A DNA stretch of 64,000 nucleotides from Inhella proteolytica. GTDB lineage: Bacteria > Pseudomonadota > Gammaproteobacteria > Burkholderiales > Burkholderiaceae_C. The stretch is from contig NZ_JAEDAK010000007.1 of NCBI RefSeq assembly GCF_016093275.1, positions 1-64,000 of the forward strand, in the 5' to 3' direction. Below are positions 16,449-24,390 of this stretch, in pieces; the first letter of the stretch is position 1, and each line of letters begins with the position of its first letter. Both the position numbers and the translations under genes were made by a program. A model generated the notes under the pieces. That model had not been told where the DNA came from, ran no database searches, and saw nothing but the letters and a program-made list of their open reading frames with translations.

Positions 16449-17747
16449 ATGAGTTCTCTGTCCTACCTTGCCGGTTTCGGCAACCAGCATGTCAGCGAGG
16501 CCCTGCCCGGCGCGCTGCCGGCCGGCCAGAACAGCCCGCAGCGCTGCCCCTACGGCCTGTACGCCGAACTGCTCTCAGGCACCGCCTTTACGGCGCCGCG
16601 CGCGGTGAACTTGCGCACCTGGATGTACCGCCGCCAGCCCTCAGTGGTGGCGGGGCGCTACGAGGCCTACACGCAGCCGCTGTGGCTGAGTGGCGCCGCC
16701 AACGTGAAAGCCAGCCCACCGCAACCGCTGCGCTGGGGCCCGCTGCCCTGGGCCCAACCCGGGCTGGACTTCGTGGACGGCATGCGCAGCTACGCCGTCA
16801 ATGGCGATCCGGACGCCGGCGTGGGCATCGCCGTGCACTTGTATGTGGCCGACCGCGCAATGGGCCGCCGTGCGATGGTGAATGCCGACGGCGAGATGCT
16901 GATCGTGCCGCAGCAGGGCGTGCTGCAGATCCGCACCGAGTTCGGCTGCCTCGCGGTGGAGCCCGGCGAGATCGCCGTGGTGCCGCGCGGCGTGGCCTTC
17001 AAGGTGGATGTGGACGGCCCGGTGCGCGGCTATGTCTGCGAAAACCATGGCGCCGCTTTCCGCCTGCCCGAACTTGGGCCCATTGGCTCCAACGGCCTGG
17101 CCAACCCGCGCGATTTCCTGGTGCCCGTGGCCGCCTTCGAGGATGCCGCCGGCCCCTACGAGATCGTCAAGAAGCAGGACAACCACTTCTGGTGCAGCGA
17201 GCAGGCGCACAGCCCCTTCAATGTGGTGGCCTGGCACGGCAACCTCTACGCCTACAAGTACGACACGCGCCTCTTCAACACCATCAACACCGTCAGCTTC
17301 GACCACTGCGATCCCAGCATCTTCACGGTGCTGACCTCGCCCTCGGACACCCCGGGCTGGGCCAATGCGGACTTCGTGATCTTCCCGCCGCGCTGGATGG
17401 TGGCCGAGAACACCTTCCGCCCGCCCTGGTACCACCGCAACGTCATGAGCGAGTTCATGGGTCTGGTCTACGGCCAGTACGACGCCAAGCCCGAAGGCTT
17501 CAAGCCCGGCGGCGCCAGCCTGCACAACGCCTATGTGCCGCACGGTCCGGACACCGACGCCTTTGCCGGGGCCTCGGCCGCGGACCTGAAGCCGCACAAG
17601 CTCGATCACACCCTGGCCTTCATGTTCGAGACCCGGCTGCGCCTGCGCCCCACGCCCTTTGCGCTGGGCGGCGGCGCCATGCTCGAATCGAACTACGACC
17701 AATGCTGGGCCGGCCTGGCCGACCACTTCAATCCGAGCACCAGGTAG
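16449..17747 (+). CDS. hmgA: Homogentisate 1,2-dioxygenase
   Basis: A 432-aa non-haem iron dioxygenase that opens homogentisate to maleylacetoacetate in tyrosine and phenylalanine breakdown. Length and sequence match the family throughout: [19 protein letters not shown] at the start, [16 protein letters not shown], the iron-ligand region [21 protein letters not shown], and [15 protein letters not shown] with a metal-ligand His. The ATG at 16449 gives the usual [12 protein letters not shown] beginning. Fumarylacetoacetase follows on the same strand. No maleylacetoacetate isomerase gene is present in the window. Confidence 0.97.
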   Translation: MSSLSYLAGFGNQHVSEALPGALPAGQNSPQRCPYGLYAELLSGTAFTAPRAVNLRTWMYRRQPSVVAGRYEAYTQPLWLSGAANVKASPPQPLRWGPLPWAQPGLDFVDGMRSYAVNGDPDAGVGIAVHLYVADRAMGRRAMVNADGEMLIVPQQGVLQIRTEFGCLAVEPGEIAVVPRGVAFKVDVDGPVRGYVCENHGAAFRLPELGPIGSNGLANPRDFLVPVAAFEDAAGPYEIVKKQDNHFWCSEQAHSPFNVVAWHGNLYAYKYDTRLFNTINTVSFDHCDPSIFTVLTSPSDTPGWANADFVIFPPRWMVAENTFRPPWYHRNVMSEFMGLVYGQYDAKPEGFKPGGASLHNAYVPHGPDTDAFAGASAADLKPHKLDHTLAFMFETRLRLRPTPFALGGGAMLESNYDQCWAGLADHFNPSTR

Positions 17748-17845
17748 CCCCCCCGAAGCGCTGACGCGCCTCCCCCCAGGGGGCGGCACCTGTGGCCCGG
17801 CAGAGCCGGTTCCACGGTGCCACTTGATTGAGACCTGCCCAGAGT
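17745..17845 (+). repeat. Intergenic repeat element, copy A (hmgA-fahA gap)
   Basis: The gap begins tagcccccccgaagcg and contains a C/G hairpin (ccccccaggggg, 17772-17783), followed by the block gtggcccggcagagccggttccacgg (about 17792-17817) and a cttgatt...tgcccag tail. The same block with one change, and the same tail, recurs at 50011-50061. Both copies lie between two plus-strand genes in the sense direction. Confidence 0.7.
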
Positions 17846-17870
17846 GAGCCCGCACCGACCGGAGAGCTGC

Positions 17871-19190
17871 ATGCAATCCCTTGACTTCACCCACGACCCC
17901 GCCGCCCAGAGCTGGGTGGCCAGCGCCAACGCGGTCGACACCGACTTCCCGCTGCAGAACCTGCCCTATGCGCGTGCGCGCCGTGCCGGCACGCAGCAGG
18001 ATTGGCGCATCGTCGTCGCCATCGGCGACCAGGCGCTCGACCTGGCCGCGGCCGCCAGCGCCGGGCGCTGGAGCAGTGCCGTGCAGGTGCTGCTGGACCC
18101 GCTGGCGCGCGGCGACCTGAATGCCCTGATGGCCCAGCCCGTGGCCGCGCGCCGCGCGCTGCGCCAGGCCCTCTTCGACGCCCTGCGCGAAGGCAGCCCG
18201 CAGCAGGCGCGCCTGCAGGGCGCGCTGGTGGCGCAATCCGCGCTGGAGTTCAGCCTGCCCGCGCGCATCGGCGACTACACCGACTTCTATGCCGGCATCC
18301 ACCACGCCGTCACCGTCGGCAAGCTGTTCCGCCCGGACAACCCGCTGCTGCCCAACTACAAATGGGTGCCGATCGGCTACCACGGCCGTGCGTCCAGCAT
18401 CGTGGTGAGTGGCACGCCGCTGCGCCGCCCCTGGGGCCAGCGCAAGGGCCCGAACGACGAGGTGCCGCAGTACGCCCCCAGCCAGCGCCTGGACCATGAG
18501 CTGGAACTGGGCCTGTGGGTGGCGCAGGGCAATGAACTGGGCGAGCCGATCCCGATCGAGCGCGCCGAGGAGCATCTGTTCGGCCTGAGCCTGTTCAACG
18601 ACTGGTCGGCGCGCGACATCCAGCCCTGGGAGTACCAGCCGCTCGGTCCCTTCCTGGCCAAGAACTTCGGCAGCACGGTCGCGCCCTGGGTGGTCACGTG
18701 GGAAGCGCTGGCCCCGTTCCGCTGCCCGATGGAGCGTCCGGCCGACGATCCGCGTCCGCTGCCCTATCTGCAGCACAACGCCAATGAAGTGGCGGGGGGC
18801 GTGGACCTGCAGCTGGAGGTCTGGATTCACACCGCCGCACAGCGCGCCGCCGGCCGCGGCCCCACGCGCCTGGCCTGCAGCAACATGCGCCATATGTACT
18901 GGACGGCCGCCCAGCTGCTGACCCACCACGCCAGCAATGGCTGCAATCTGCAGCCCGGCGATCTGCTCGGCACCGGCACCATTTCCGGCCCGCTGCCCGA
19001 GCAGGCCGGCTCCCTGCTGGAACTGACCCAGGGCGGCCGTCAGCCGATCGACCTGGGTGAAGGCGAGACCCGCACCTTTCTGCAGGACGGCGACGAACTC
19101 AGCCTGCGCGCCTACGCCGAGCGCCCGGGTGCGCGCCGCATCGGCCTGGGGGCCTGCAGCGGCCTCATCCTGCCCGCGCTCGCCCGCTGA
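17871..19190 (+). CDS. fahA: Fumarylacetoacetase
   Basis: A 439-aa hydrolase that splits fumarylacetoacetate to fumarate and acetoacetate, the last step of tyrosine catabolism. The N-terminal SH3-like region (to ~120) precedes the FAH catalytic domain, with GDYTDFYAGIHHA, VPIGYHGRASSIVVSGTP, the metal-binding ELELGLWVAQGNELG, NDWSARDIQPWEY and GDLLGTGTISGP. The ATG at 17871, with ggagag 5-10 bases upstream, was preferred over a GTG 27 bases earlier. It lies 123 bases after hmgA. The 3' end overlaps the convergent VanZ-like gene by 26 bases. Confidence 0.96.
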   Translation: MQSLDFTHDPAAQSWVASANAVDTDFPLQNLPYARARRAGTQQDWRIVVAIGDQALDLAAAASAGRWSSAVQVLLDPLARGDLNALMAQPVAARRALRQALFDALREGSPQQARLQGALVAQSALEFSLPARIGDYTDFYAGIHHAVTVGKLFRPDNPLLPNYKWVPIGYHGRASSIVVSGTPLRRPWGQRKGPNDEVPQYAPSQRLDHELELGLWVAQGNELGEPIPIERAEEHLFGLSLFNDWSARDIQPWEYQPLGPFLAKNFGSTVAPWVVTWEALAPFRCPMERPADDPRPLPYLQHNANEVAGGVDLQLEVWIHTAAQRAAGRGPTRLACSNMRHMYWTAAQLLTHHASNGCNLQPGDLLGTGTISGPLPEQAGSLLELTQGGRQPIDLGEGETRTFLQDGDELSLRAYAERPGARRIGLGACSGLILPALAR

Positions 19191-19518
19191 GCTTGTTCAG
19201 CAACGCGGAAAGACCCAGCCCCAGGCCGATCCCGATGGCGTCGGCCAGCCAATCGGCCGCCTCGCCCTGGCGCGGCGGCAGCTGGGTCTGCAGCAGCTCG
19301 ATCAGCAGGCCGTAGGCCAGCCAGGCCGCCGCGTGGCGCCAGCGCGCGGCCCGGGGCCAGCCTTGCCTACTGACGAAGCTCAGCGCGGCAAAGGCGAAGG
19401 CGTGGTTGGCCTTGTCCCAGCCGGTGCTGGCCAGGTCGGGCGGGGCGGGGCTCAGGGCCAGCCAGCTCACCAGCAGGGTGAGCAGGGCGCACAGCAGGCG
19501 CCAGGTGAACAGGGGCAT
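19165..19518 (-). CDS. VanZ-like family membrane protein
   Basis: A 117-aa protein with four predicted membrane helices. The motif GWDKANHAFAFAALSF near residues 33-48 and the helix LAYGLLIELLQTQLPPRQGEAADWLADAIGIGLG match the VanZ-like family (D-K-x-x-H, E-x-x-Q, R-x-x-D-x-x-A-N/D). Function is unknown outside glycopeptide-resistance clusters. The ATG at 19516-19518 was preferred, because the longer form adds a Pro-rich stretch with no hydrophobic character. Confidence 0.82.
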   Translation of the reverse strand: MPLFTWRLLCALLTLLVSWLALSPAPPDLASTGWDKANHAFAFAALSFVSRQGWPRAARWRHAAAWLAYGLLIELLQTQLPPRQGEAADWLADAIGIGLGLGLSALLNKLSGRARAG

Positions 19519-19641
19519 GGCTGGGGATTGTCCTAGGGGCGAAGACGCCACAGCCGGGCCGGGCGGGGTCCGCACGGAAGGCATGCTTCACCCATTCGAT
19601 GGAGACCGGCCGGCGCCGGTCCTGGCACCCTGGAGACCTGC

Positions 19642-20808
19642 ATGAAGTTCAAGCTCGGCCTGTGTGCCGTAGCCCTGGCGGCCCTGGCCGCCTGCGGCGG
19701 CGGAGAAAACAGCCCACCGCCCCCCAGCACCACCACCACCACCCGTCTGATCGCCTTCGGCGACAGCCTGACGGACGGCGGCGCCTACTCGCGTGGCAAT
19801 TCGCTGATCCTGCAAAGCCAGGCCGGCGTGCCCAAGGCGGCGGCCGATCTGGTGGGCAAGTTCACCAACAGCCCGGGTGAAATTTGGGTGGAGGTGCTGG
19901 CACGGCGCCTGGGCACCACCATCGCGCCCGAGCGCTTCGAGGTCGGCTCGGCCAGCCCCGTGGCCGCCAGCAACGGTGCCAACAGCGCCGCCAATGCCAC
20001 CAACTACGCCCAGGGCGGCGCCCGTGTGGCCAAGGTGCCTGGCGTGGGTTGCAACCCCAATGCGGCCGGCGCCTGCACCGCGCAAGCCGCCGTGCCGCTG
20101 GTGACGCAGATCGATCGCGCGCTGGCCAAGGGCAACTTCAACCCCACCGACCTGGTCGTGATCTGGGGTGGCGCCAACGACGTGTTCTTCAACGCCACGC
20201 TGGCTGGCAATGACATTGCCGCCGCCAGCGTGGCCGCCGGGCGCGCGCTCACCACGGCCGAGACCCAGCTCATCGTTGCCAAGTACGTCATCGAGATGGA
20301 GCAGGCCGGCCTGGCGGCGATCGCCCAGGTCAAGCGTGTCAAGGCCGCGGGTGCCCAGCGCGTGGTCCTGATGACCATCCCGAATGCCGCTCAGACCCCC
20401 TTCGGCGTGGCCGGTGGTGCCTCCACCCAGGCCCTGCTGACGGCCCTGAGCGGCGCGTACAACGCGCAGATCAAGAAGGAAGTCGAGCTGATGGATCCGG
20501 GCGTGCTGCTGTTCGATGCCGGCGCGCTCGCTTCCAACTGGTACGGCAATCCGGCCGCCAATGGCTTCGTCAACGTGCAGGCACCGGTTTGCAACGTGCC
20601 GGCGGCGCTGGGCAGCAGCAGCTCGTTCTGCTTTGTCACCGCGGCCCCGGCCGGTTCGGCCGGCAACCCCTTCCTGCGCGTGCTGCCGGCCGGCGTGACG
20701 CCGGCCAACTCCATGTTTGCCGATGGCGTGCACCCCTCCGTGGCCGCGCATGAGAAGTTCGGCGTCGCCATGCACGAGGCCCTGAAGGCCAAGGGCTGGG
20801 TCCAATGA
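19642..20808 (+). CDS. SGNH/GDSL-family hydrolase, predicted lipoprotein
   Basis: A 388-aa secreted esterase or lipase-like protein. The signal peptide ends in a lipobox (LAAC, Cys at residue 18), so the mature protein is probably lipid-anchored. GDSL block I is IAFGDSLTDGG (about residues 37-47), the block III equivalent is WGGANDVFFN and block V is DGVHPSVAAHEKFG, supplying Ser, Asn/Gly and Asp-His catalytic elements. A Pro/Thr linker follows the lipobox. The gene ends 23 bases before the porin ATG and may be co-transcribed with it. Confidence 0.9.
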   Translation: MKFKLGLCAVALAALAACGGGENSPPPPSTTTTTRLIAFGDSLTDGGAYSRGNSLILQSQAGVPKAAADLVGKFTNSPGEIWVEVLARRLGTTIAPERFEVGSASPVAASNGANSAANATNYAQGGARVAKVPGVGCNPNAAGACTAQAAVPLVTQIDRALAKGNFNPTDLVVIWGGANDVFFNATLAGNDIAAASVAAGRALTTAETQLIVAKYVIEMEQAGLAAIAQVKRVKAAGAQRVVLMTIPNAAQTPFGVAGGASTQALLTALSGAYNAQIKKEVELMDPGVLLFDAGALASNWYGNPAANGFVNVQAPVCNVPAALGSSSSFCFVTAAPAGSAGNPFLRVLPAGVTPANSMFADGVHPSVAAHEKFGVAMHEALKAKGWVQ

Positions 20809-20831
20809 TCGCGAAGGCAGGAGTTCCCACC

Positions 20832-22061
20832 ATGAAGCACATCGCACTCAGCCTTCTGGCCCTGGCGGCCGGCGCCGTGCAGGCGCAGAGTTCGGTCCAG
20901 CTCTACGGCATCCTGGACGTCGGCGTCACCAGCATCGAAGGCTATGGCAGCGGCAAGCGCACCTTCGTCTCCAGCGGCACCCAGCTGGGTTCGCGTCTGG
21001 GCCTGAAGGGCACCGAAGAAATCGCGCCGGGCTGGAAGGCGATGTTCCAGATCGAACATCAGCTCTACGCGGACACCGGCTCGCAGAACCAGCAGACGCC
21101 CATCAGCGGCACGGCCCTGCCGGCGCGCGTGCTGGTCGACATCCCCAACACCATCCGCGATCAGCTGGTGCCGCAGCTGGGTGCCTCGCTGCAGGCCTCG
21201 CTGAACAACCGCTTCTGGCACCGCCAGGCCTGGGTGGCGGCCGTCACGCCGGCCGGCGCGGTGTCGCTGGGTCGCCAGTACAGCCCGGTGTTTGCCACCT
21301 TCGGCCGTTTTGACCCGCACCAGGCAGGCAATGTGGGCAACGCCTTCGCCACGCTCACCGTGCCCACCGGCCTGGAAGTGCGCATTGACAACTCGATCCA
21401 GTACGTGGCCGAGATGGGCGGTTTCCGCCTCAACGCCATGTACTCGCCGGACGAGAAAGAAGTAGGCAACGGCCGCTTCTGGGGCATCAGCACCGGTTAC
21501 GAGATCGGCGGCTTCGACTTCGGCATCGCGCACCAGCGCCGCAAGACCTCCGAAGGCCTGGATTCGCTCGAGAACACCATGATCGGCGCCAGCTACGAAA
21601 CCGGTCCCTTCAAGCTCTGGGGTCAGTGGATCCGTGCCAAGGACCTGCACCCGGTGCTGGGCGCCCAGCTGCGCGCCACGCTGAATGCCAGCACGGCCAT
21701 CCCGGCCTCGCTGAAGCCGGCCTTCCTGGCCTATGGCTCGCAGATCGCCACCGCGCTCGGTTTCGATGGTTCGCTCAGCTATGTGGGCGTGCACTACAAG
21801 ATCAACCCGACGCACAAGCTGGTGGCCAGCTACGGCGTGTACAACGACAAGCGCGCCATCAATGCCGATGCCGCGATTGCCGGCCTGGCGCTGGAGCACA
21901 TCAAGAGCAAGCGCACCTCGATCTGGCTGTCGGGCAGCTACGTGGACAACAAGGAAGTGCAGCAGATCCTGCCCTACTCGCAGGGCCTGCTGTACGGCTT
22001 CACCGACAAGCCGGGCCGCGACGCCAGCGCCCTGTCGGTCAACATGGTGCACCGCTTCTAA
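20832..22061 (+). CDS. Outer-membrane porin, Gram-negative general porin family
   Basis: A 409-aa trimeric beta-barrel porin of the betaproteobacterial type. The signal peptide ends ...GAVQA, and the mature protein opens with QSSVQLYGILDVGV. It then has GSRLGLKGTEEIAPGWKAMFQIE and RQAWVAAVTPAGAVSLGRQYSP, alternating amphipathic strands, and a terminal phenylalanine (NMVHRF) used for outer-membrane assembly. The large loop around residues 85-125 is longer than in simple porins. A strong terminator follows. Confidence 0.94.
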   Translation: MKHIALSLLALAAGAVQAQSSVQLYGILDVGVTSIEGYGSGKRTFVSSGTQLGSRLGLKGTEEIAPGWKAMFQIEHQLYADTGSQNQQTPISGTALPARVLVDIPNTIRDQLVPQLGASLQASLNNRFWHRQAWVAAVTPAGAVSLGRQYSPVFATFGRFDPHQAGNVGNAFATLTVPTGLEVRIDNSIQYVAEMGGFRLNAMYSPDEKEVGNGRFWGISTGYEIGGFDFGIAHQRRKTSEGLDSLENTMIGASYETGPFKLWGQWIRAKDLHPVLGAQLRATLNASTAIPASLKPAFLAYGSQIATALGFDGSLSYVGVHYKINPTHKLVASYGVYNDKRAINADAAIAGLALEHIKSKRTSIWLSGSYVDNKEVQQILPYSQGLLYGFTDKPGRDASALSVNMVHRF

Positions 22062-22081
22062 GCGCGCCGCCCCCTTGCTCC

Positions 22082-22106
22082 CAGCCCGGCCTCGGCCGGG
22101 CTTTTT
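22082..22106 (+). terminator. Rho-independent terminator after porin
   Basis: A 9-bp stem (agcccggcc / ggccgggct) with a two-base loop is followed by a run of six T. It begins 20 bases after the porin stop and touches the end of the convergent lysE-type gene, so it may also limit read-through from that side. Confidence 0.92.
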
Positions 22107-22741
22107 TACGCCTGTCGAATCAGGCCCAGCCCCAGGCTGAGTAGCAGCAGGCCCATGGCCGTGTCCAGCGCGCGCCAGGTGGCTGGGCGCGCCAGCCAGG
22201 GGGCCAGGCGCAGGGCGGCAAAGCCCAGGGCGCCGAACCAGAGCAGGCTGGCGAGCGCCGCCCCGCCCACGAAGGCCGGCTGCAGCGCGGGCGGCTGTTG
22301 CGCGCCCACGCCGCCGAGCAGCAGCACGGTATCCAGGTAGACATGCGGGTTCAGCAAGGTGAAGGCAGCGGCCTGCGCCAGCGCGGCGCGGCGGCTGCCG
22401 GCGCCCTGCTGCGCGGCCTGCAGGCTGGCACCGGCGCGCGCCGCGCGGTGGAGCGCGCGCAGGCCGTAGGCGCACAGAAAGAGCGCACCGCCCCAGGCCA
22501 GGCCGGTGCTGAGCCAGGGCAGGCGCGCGCCCATCCAGGCCGCGCCAAACACGCCCAGGGCCACCAGCAGGGCATCGGCCGTGGCGCAAAAGGCCAGCAC
22601 GGGCAGCAGGTGCTCGCGCCGCAGGCCCTGGCGCAGCACGAAGGCGTTCTGCGCGCCGATGGCGACGATCAGGCTCAGGCCGAGGCCGAAACCCTGGGCG
22701 ACCGTCAGCAGATGGGGTAGTTGGTTTTGCATGGCCACCAT
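22106..22741 (-). CDS. LysE/ArgO-family amino acid exporter
   Basis: A 211-aa inner-membrane exporter with about six helices, of the LysE type that removes excess arginine or lysine. The N-terminal GFGLGLSLIVAIGAQNAFVLRQGLRREH is diagnostic (GxxLxxxxGPQNxFVLxQG in the family), and TLLNPHVYLDTVLLLGG corresponds to the conserved LNPHVYLD motif. The first ATG (22739-22741) has a purine-rich upstream stretch; an ATG 9 bases downstream is an alternative. It is divergent from an ArgP-like LysR gene, the classic regulator of this exporter. Confidence 0.93.
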   Translation of the reverse strand: MVAMQNQLPHLLTVAQGFGLGLSLIVAIGAQNAFVLRQGLRREHLLPVLAFCATADALLVALGVFGAAWMGARLPWLSTGLAWGGALFLCAYGLRALHRAARAGASLQAAQQGAGSRRAALAQAAAFTLLNPHVYLDTVLLLGGVGAQQPPALQPAFVGGAALASLLWFGALGFAALRLAPWLARPATWRALDTAMGLLLLSLGLGLIRQA

Positions 22742-22806
22742 GCTCGCTCTGGGGCATGCTGCAATCCAGCCAAAGTTTCTAAAGCTGCTGAAGCCAAACT
22801 GAAGCC

Positions 22807-23694
22807 ATGCAACTCGACTACGCCCAGCTCGCCGCCCTGGTGGCAGTGGTGCGCGAAGGCAGCTTCGACGCCGCCGCGCGCGCCCTGCACCTGACGCCCT
22901 CGGCGCTGAGCCAGCGCATCAAGGCGCTGGAGCACCGCCTGGGCGGCCCGCTGCTGCTGCGTGCGCGGCCCTGCCGCATCACGCCGCTGGGCGAGCCGCT
23001 CTTGCGCCACGCGCAGCAGGTGGAGCTGCTGGAGCAAGGCCTGCTGCAAGGCTTGCTGCCCGGTACGCGTGGCGAGACCCCGAGCCTGGCGGTGGCAGTG
23101 AATGCCGATTCGCTCAGCACCTGGTTCATGCCGGCGGCCGCCGCCTTTACCCAGGCCAGCGGGGCGCTGCTGGATTTGCGCGTGGACGACGAGGGCCATA
23201 CCGCCGAGGCCCTGCAGCGCGGCGAGGTGCTGGCGGCGGTGACGACCCGGCTCAGCCCGCTGCAGGGCTGCCGCAGCCTCAGCCTGGGGCGGCTGCGCTA
23301 CCGCGCCTGCGCCAGCCCAGCCTTCGTGGCGCGCCACTTCCCGCAGGGGTTGAGTGCGCGCAGCCTGGCGGTGGCGCCAGCGCTGCGCTTCAACGCCAAG
23401 GACGAACTGCAATACCGCTGGCTGCGCCGCCTGCTGCGGCGCGAGCTGCGCCCGCCGGCGCATGCCATTCCCAGCAGCCAGGGCTTCGTGCAGGCCTGCG
23501 AGGCCGGCCTGGGCTGGGCCCTGCAGCCCGAGCCCCTGGTGCAGGAGGCCCTGGCTGCGGGGCGCTTGCTGGACCTGGCGCCGCAGCTGCCGCAGGACGT
23601 GCCGCTGGTGTGGCAATGCTCGCGCCTGGAGCTGCCGCTGCTGCAGCAGCTCACGGCGGCGGTGCGTCAGGCCGCGGGCGTCTTGCGGCGCTGA
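22807..23694 (+). CDS. argP: ArgP/LysG-type LysR-family regulator
   Basis: A 295-aa LysR-type regulator of the ArgP (IciA)/LysG group, which activates the divergent LysE/ArgO exporter with arginine or lysine as effector. The start MQLDYAQLAALVAVVREGSFDAAARALHLTPSALSQRIKALE is typical, as are LAVAVNADSLSTWFMPA at the start of the effector domain and the two central Leu-rich strands. The start codons of the two genes are 65 bases apart, with an agttt-N17-aaact dyad at about 22773-22799. The 3' end overlaps the PEP-CTERM gene by 28 bases. Confidence 0.9.
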   Translation: MQLDYAQLAALVAVVREGSFDAAARALHLTPSALSQRIKALEHRLGGPLLLRARPCRITPLGEPLLRHAQQVELLEQGLLQGLLPGTRGETPSLAVAVNADSLSTWFMPAAAAFTQASGALLDLRVDDEGHTAEALQRGEVLAAVTTRLSPLQGCRSLSLGRLRYRACASPAFVARHFPQGLSARSLAVAPALRFNAKDELQYRWLRRLLRRELRPPAHAIPSSQGFVQACEAGLGWALQPEPLVQEALAAGRLLDLAPQLPQDVPLVWQCSRLELPLLQQLTAAVRQAAGVLRR

Positions 23695-24341
23695 AGGGCC
23701 AGCGCCAGCAGGCCCAGGCCCAGCAGGGCCAGTGGTGTGGGCTCGGGCACGTTCTGGCCGGGGCCGTCCTGGCCGTCGCTGAGCCAGAGGCCGCCGAGGG
23801 CCGGGCTGACATAGCTCAGGTGGCCGAGCGCGCCATGGTCCAGCACGCTCAAGCTCACGCTCTGCAACGCGGCCGTGCTGTGCAGGCCCACGAACAGCGG
23901 CTCGAAGGAGAGCTCCAGCACGCGCTGGAAGCTCGCACCCAGCACGTCGGTCAGGTTCAGCTGCACCAGCACGTGCTCGCGGCTTTCGCCGAACAGGTCG
24001 AGCGCGCTGACCCAGCCGGCCAGGCCGGTGACGCCGGCGCTGAAGCTATTCAGCTCCAGGCGGTCCAGCACGGCCTCGGTGCTGAGCGTGAGGCCGCCCT
24101 GGCCGTCGGCAAAGCCGTAGAGCGCGTGCTGGGTGCTGTCCACCTGGTAGCCGTGGCGGCCGGCCTGGCGTTGCAGCGGGCCATTGAGCACGGTGTCGGC
24201 GGGCAGGTCGGCCAGGTTGTCGTGGCCGGCGTGGGCGTACTGGGCCTTCCAGGCGGGGGCGTCGAGCAGGGTCAGGTCGGCGCGGGCAGAACCAGCCAGG
24301 GCCAGGCCCAGGCCGAGCAGGGAGATGAGACGAAGTTTCAT
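23667..24341 (-). CDS. PEP-CTERM sorting-domain protein
   Basis: A 224-aa secreted protein with a signal peptide (ISLLGLGLALAGSARA). The C-terminus is a textbook PEP-CTERM signal: NVPEPTPLALLGLGLLALAL followed by the basic tail QRRKTPAA. Such signals are cut and anchored by an exosortase, which is not in this window. The body is beta-rich without a recognisable enzyme motif. The ATG at 24339-24341 was chosen because it starts the signal peptide. The gene lies 49 bases after the collagenase gene on the same strand and may be its co-transcribed partner. Confidence 0.92.
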   Translation of the reverse strand: MKLRLISLLGLGLALAGSARADLTLLDAPAWKAQYAHAGHDNLADLPADTVLNGPLQRQAGRHGYQVDSTQHALYGFADGQGGLTLSTEAVLDRLELNSFSAGVTGLAGWVSALDLFGESREHVLVQLNLTDVLGASFQRVLELSFEPLFVGLHSTAALQSVSLSVLDHGALGHLSYVSPALGGLWLSDGQDGPGQNVPEPTPLALLGLGLLALALQRRKTPAA

Positions 24342-24390
24342 GGGAGAGAGCTCCTGAGGGCGCGCCGCCGCGGCGGCGCGCGAGAGGGGT

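Noticed and set aside
16641-18929. Long minus-strand frame (762 codons) across hmgA and fahA
   Set aside because: It runs opposite two well-conserved enzymes and through the repeat element between them; no motif is recognisable.
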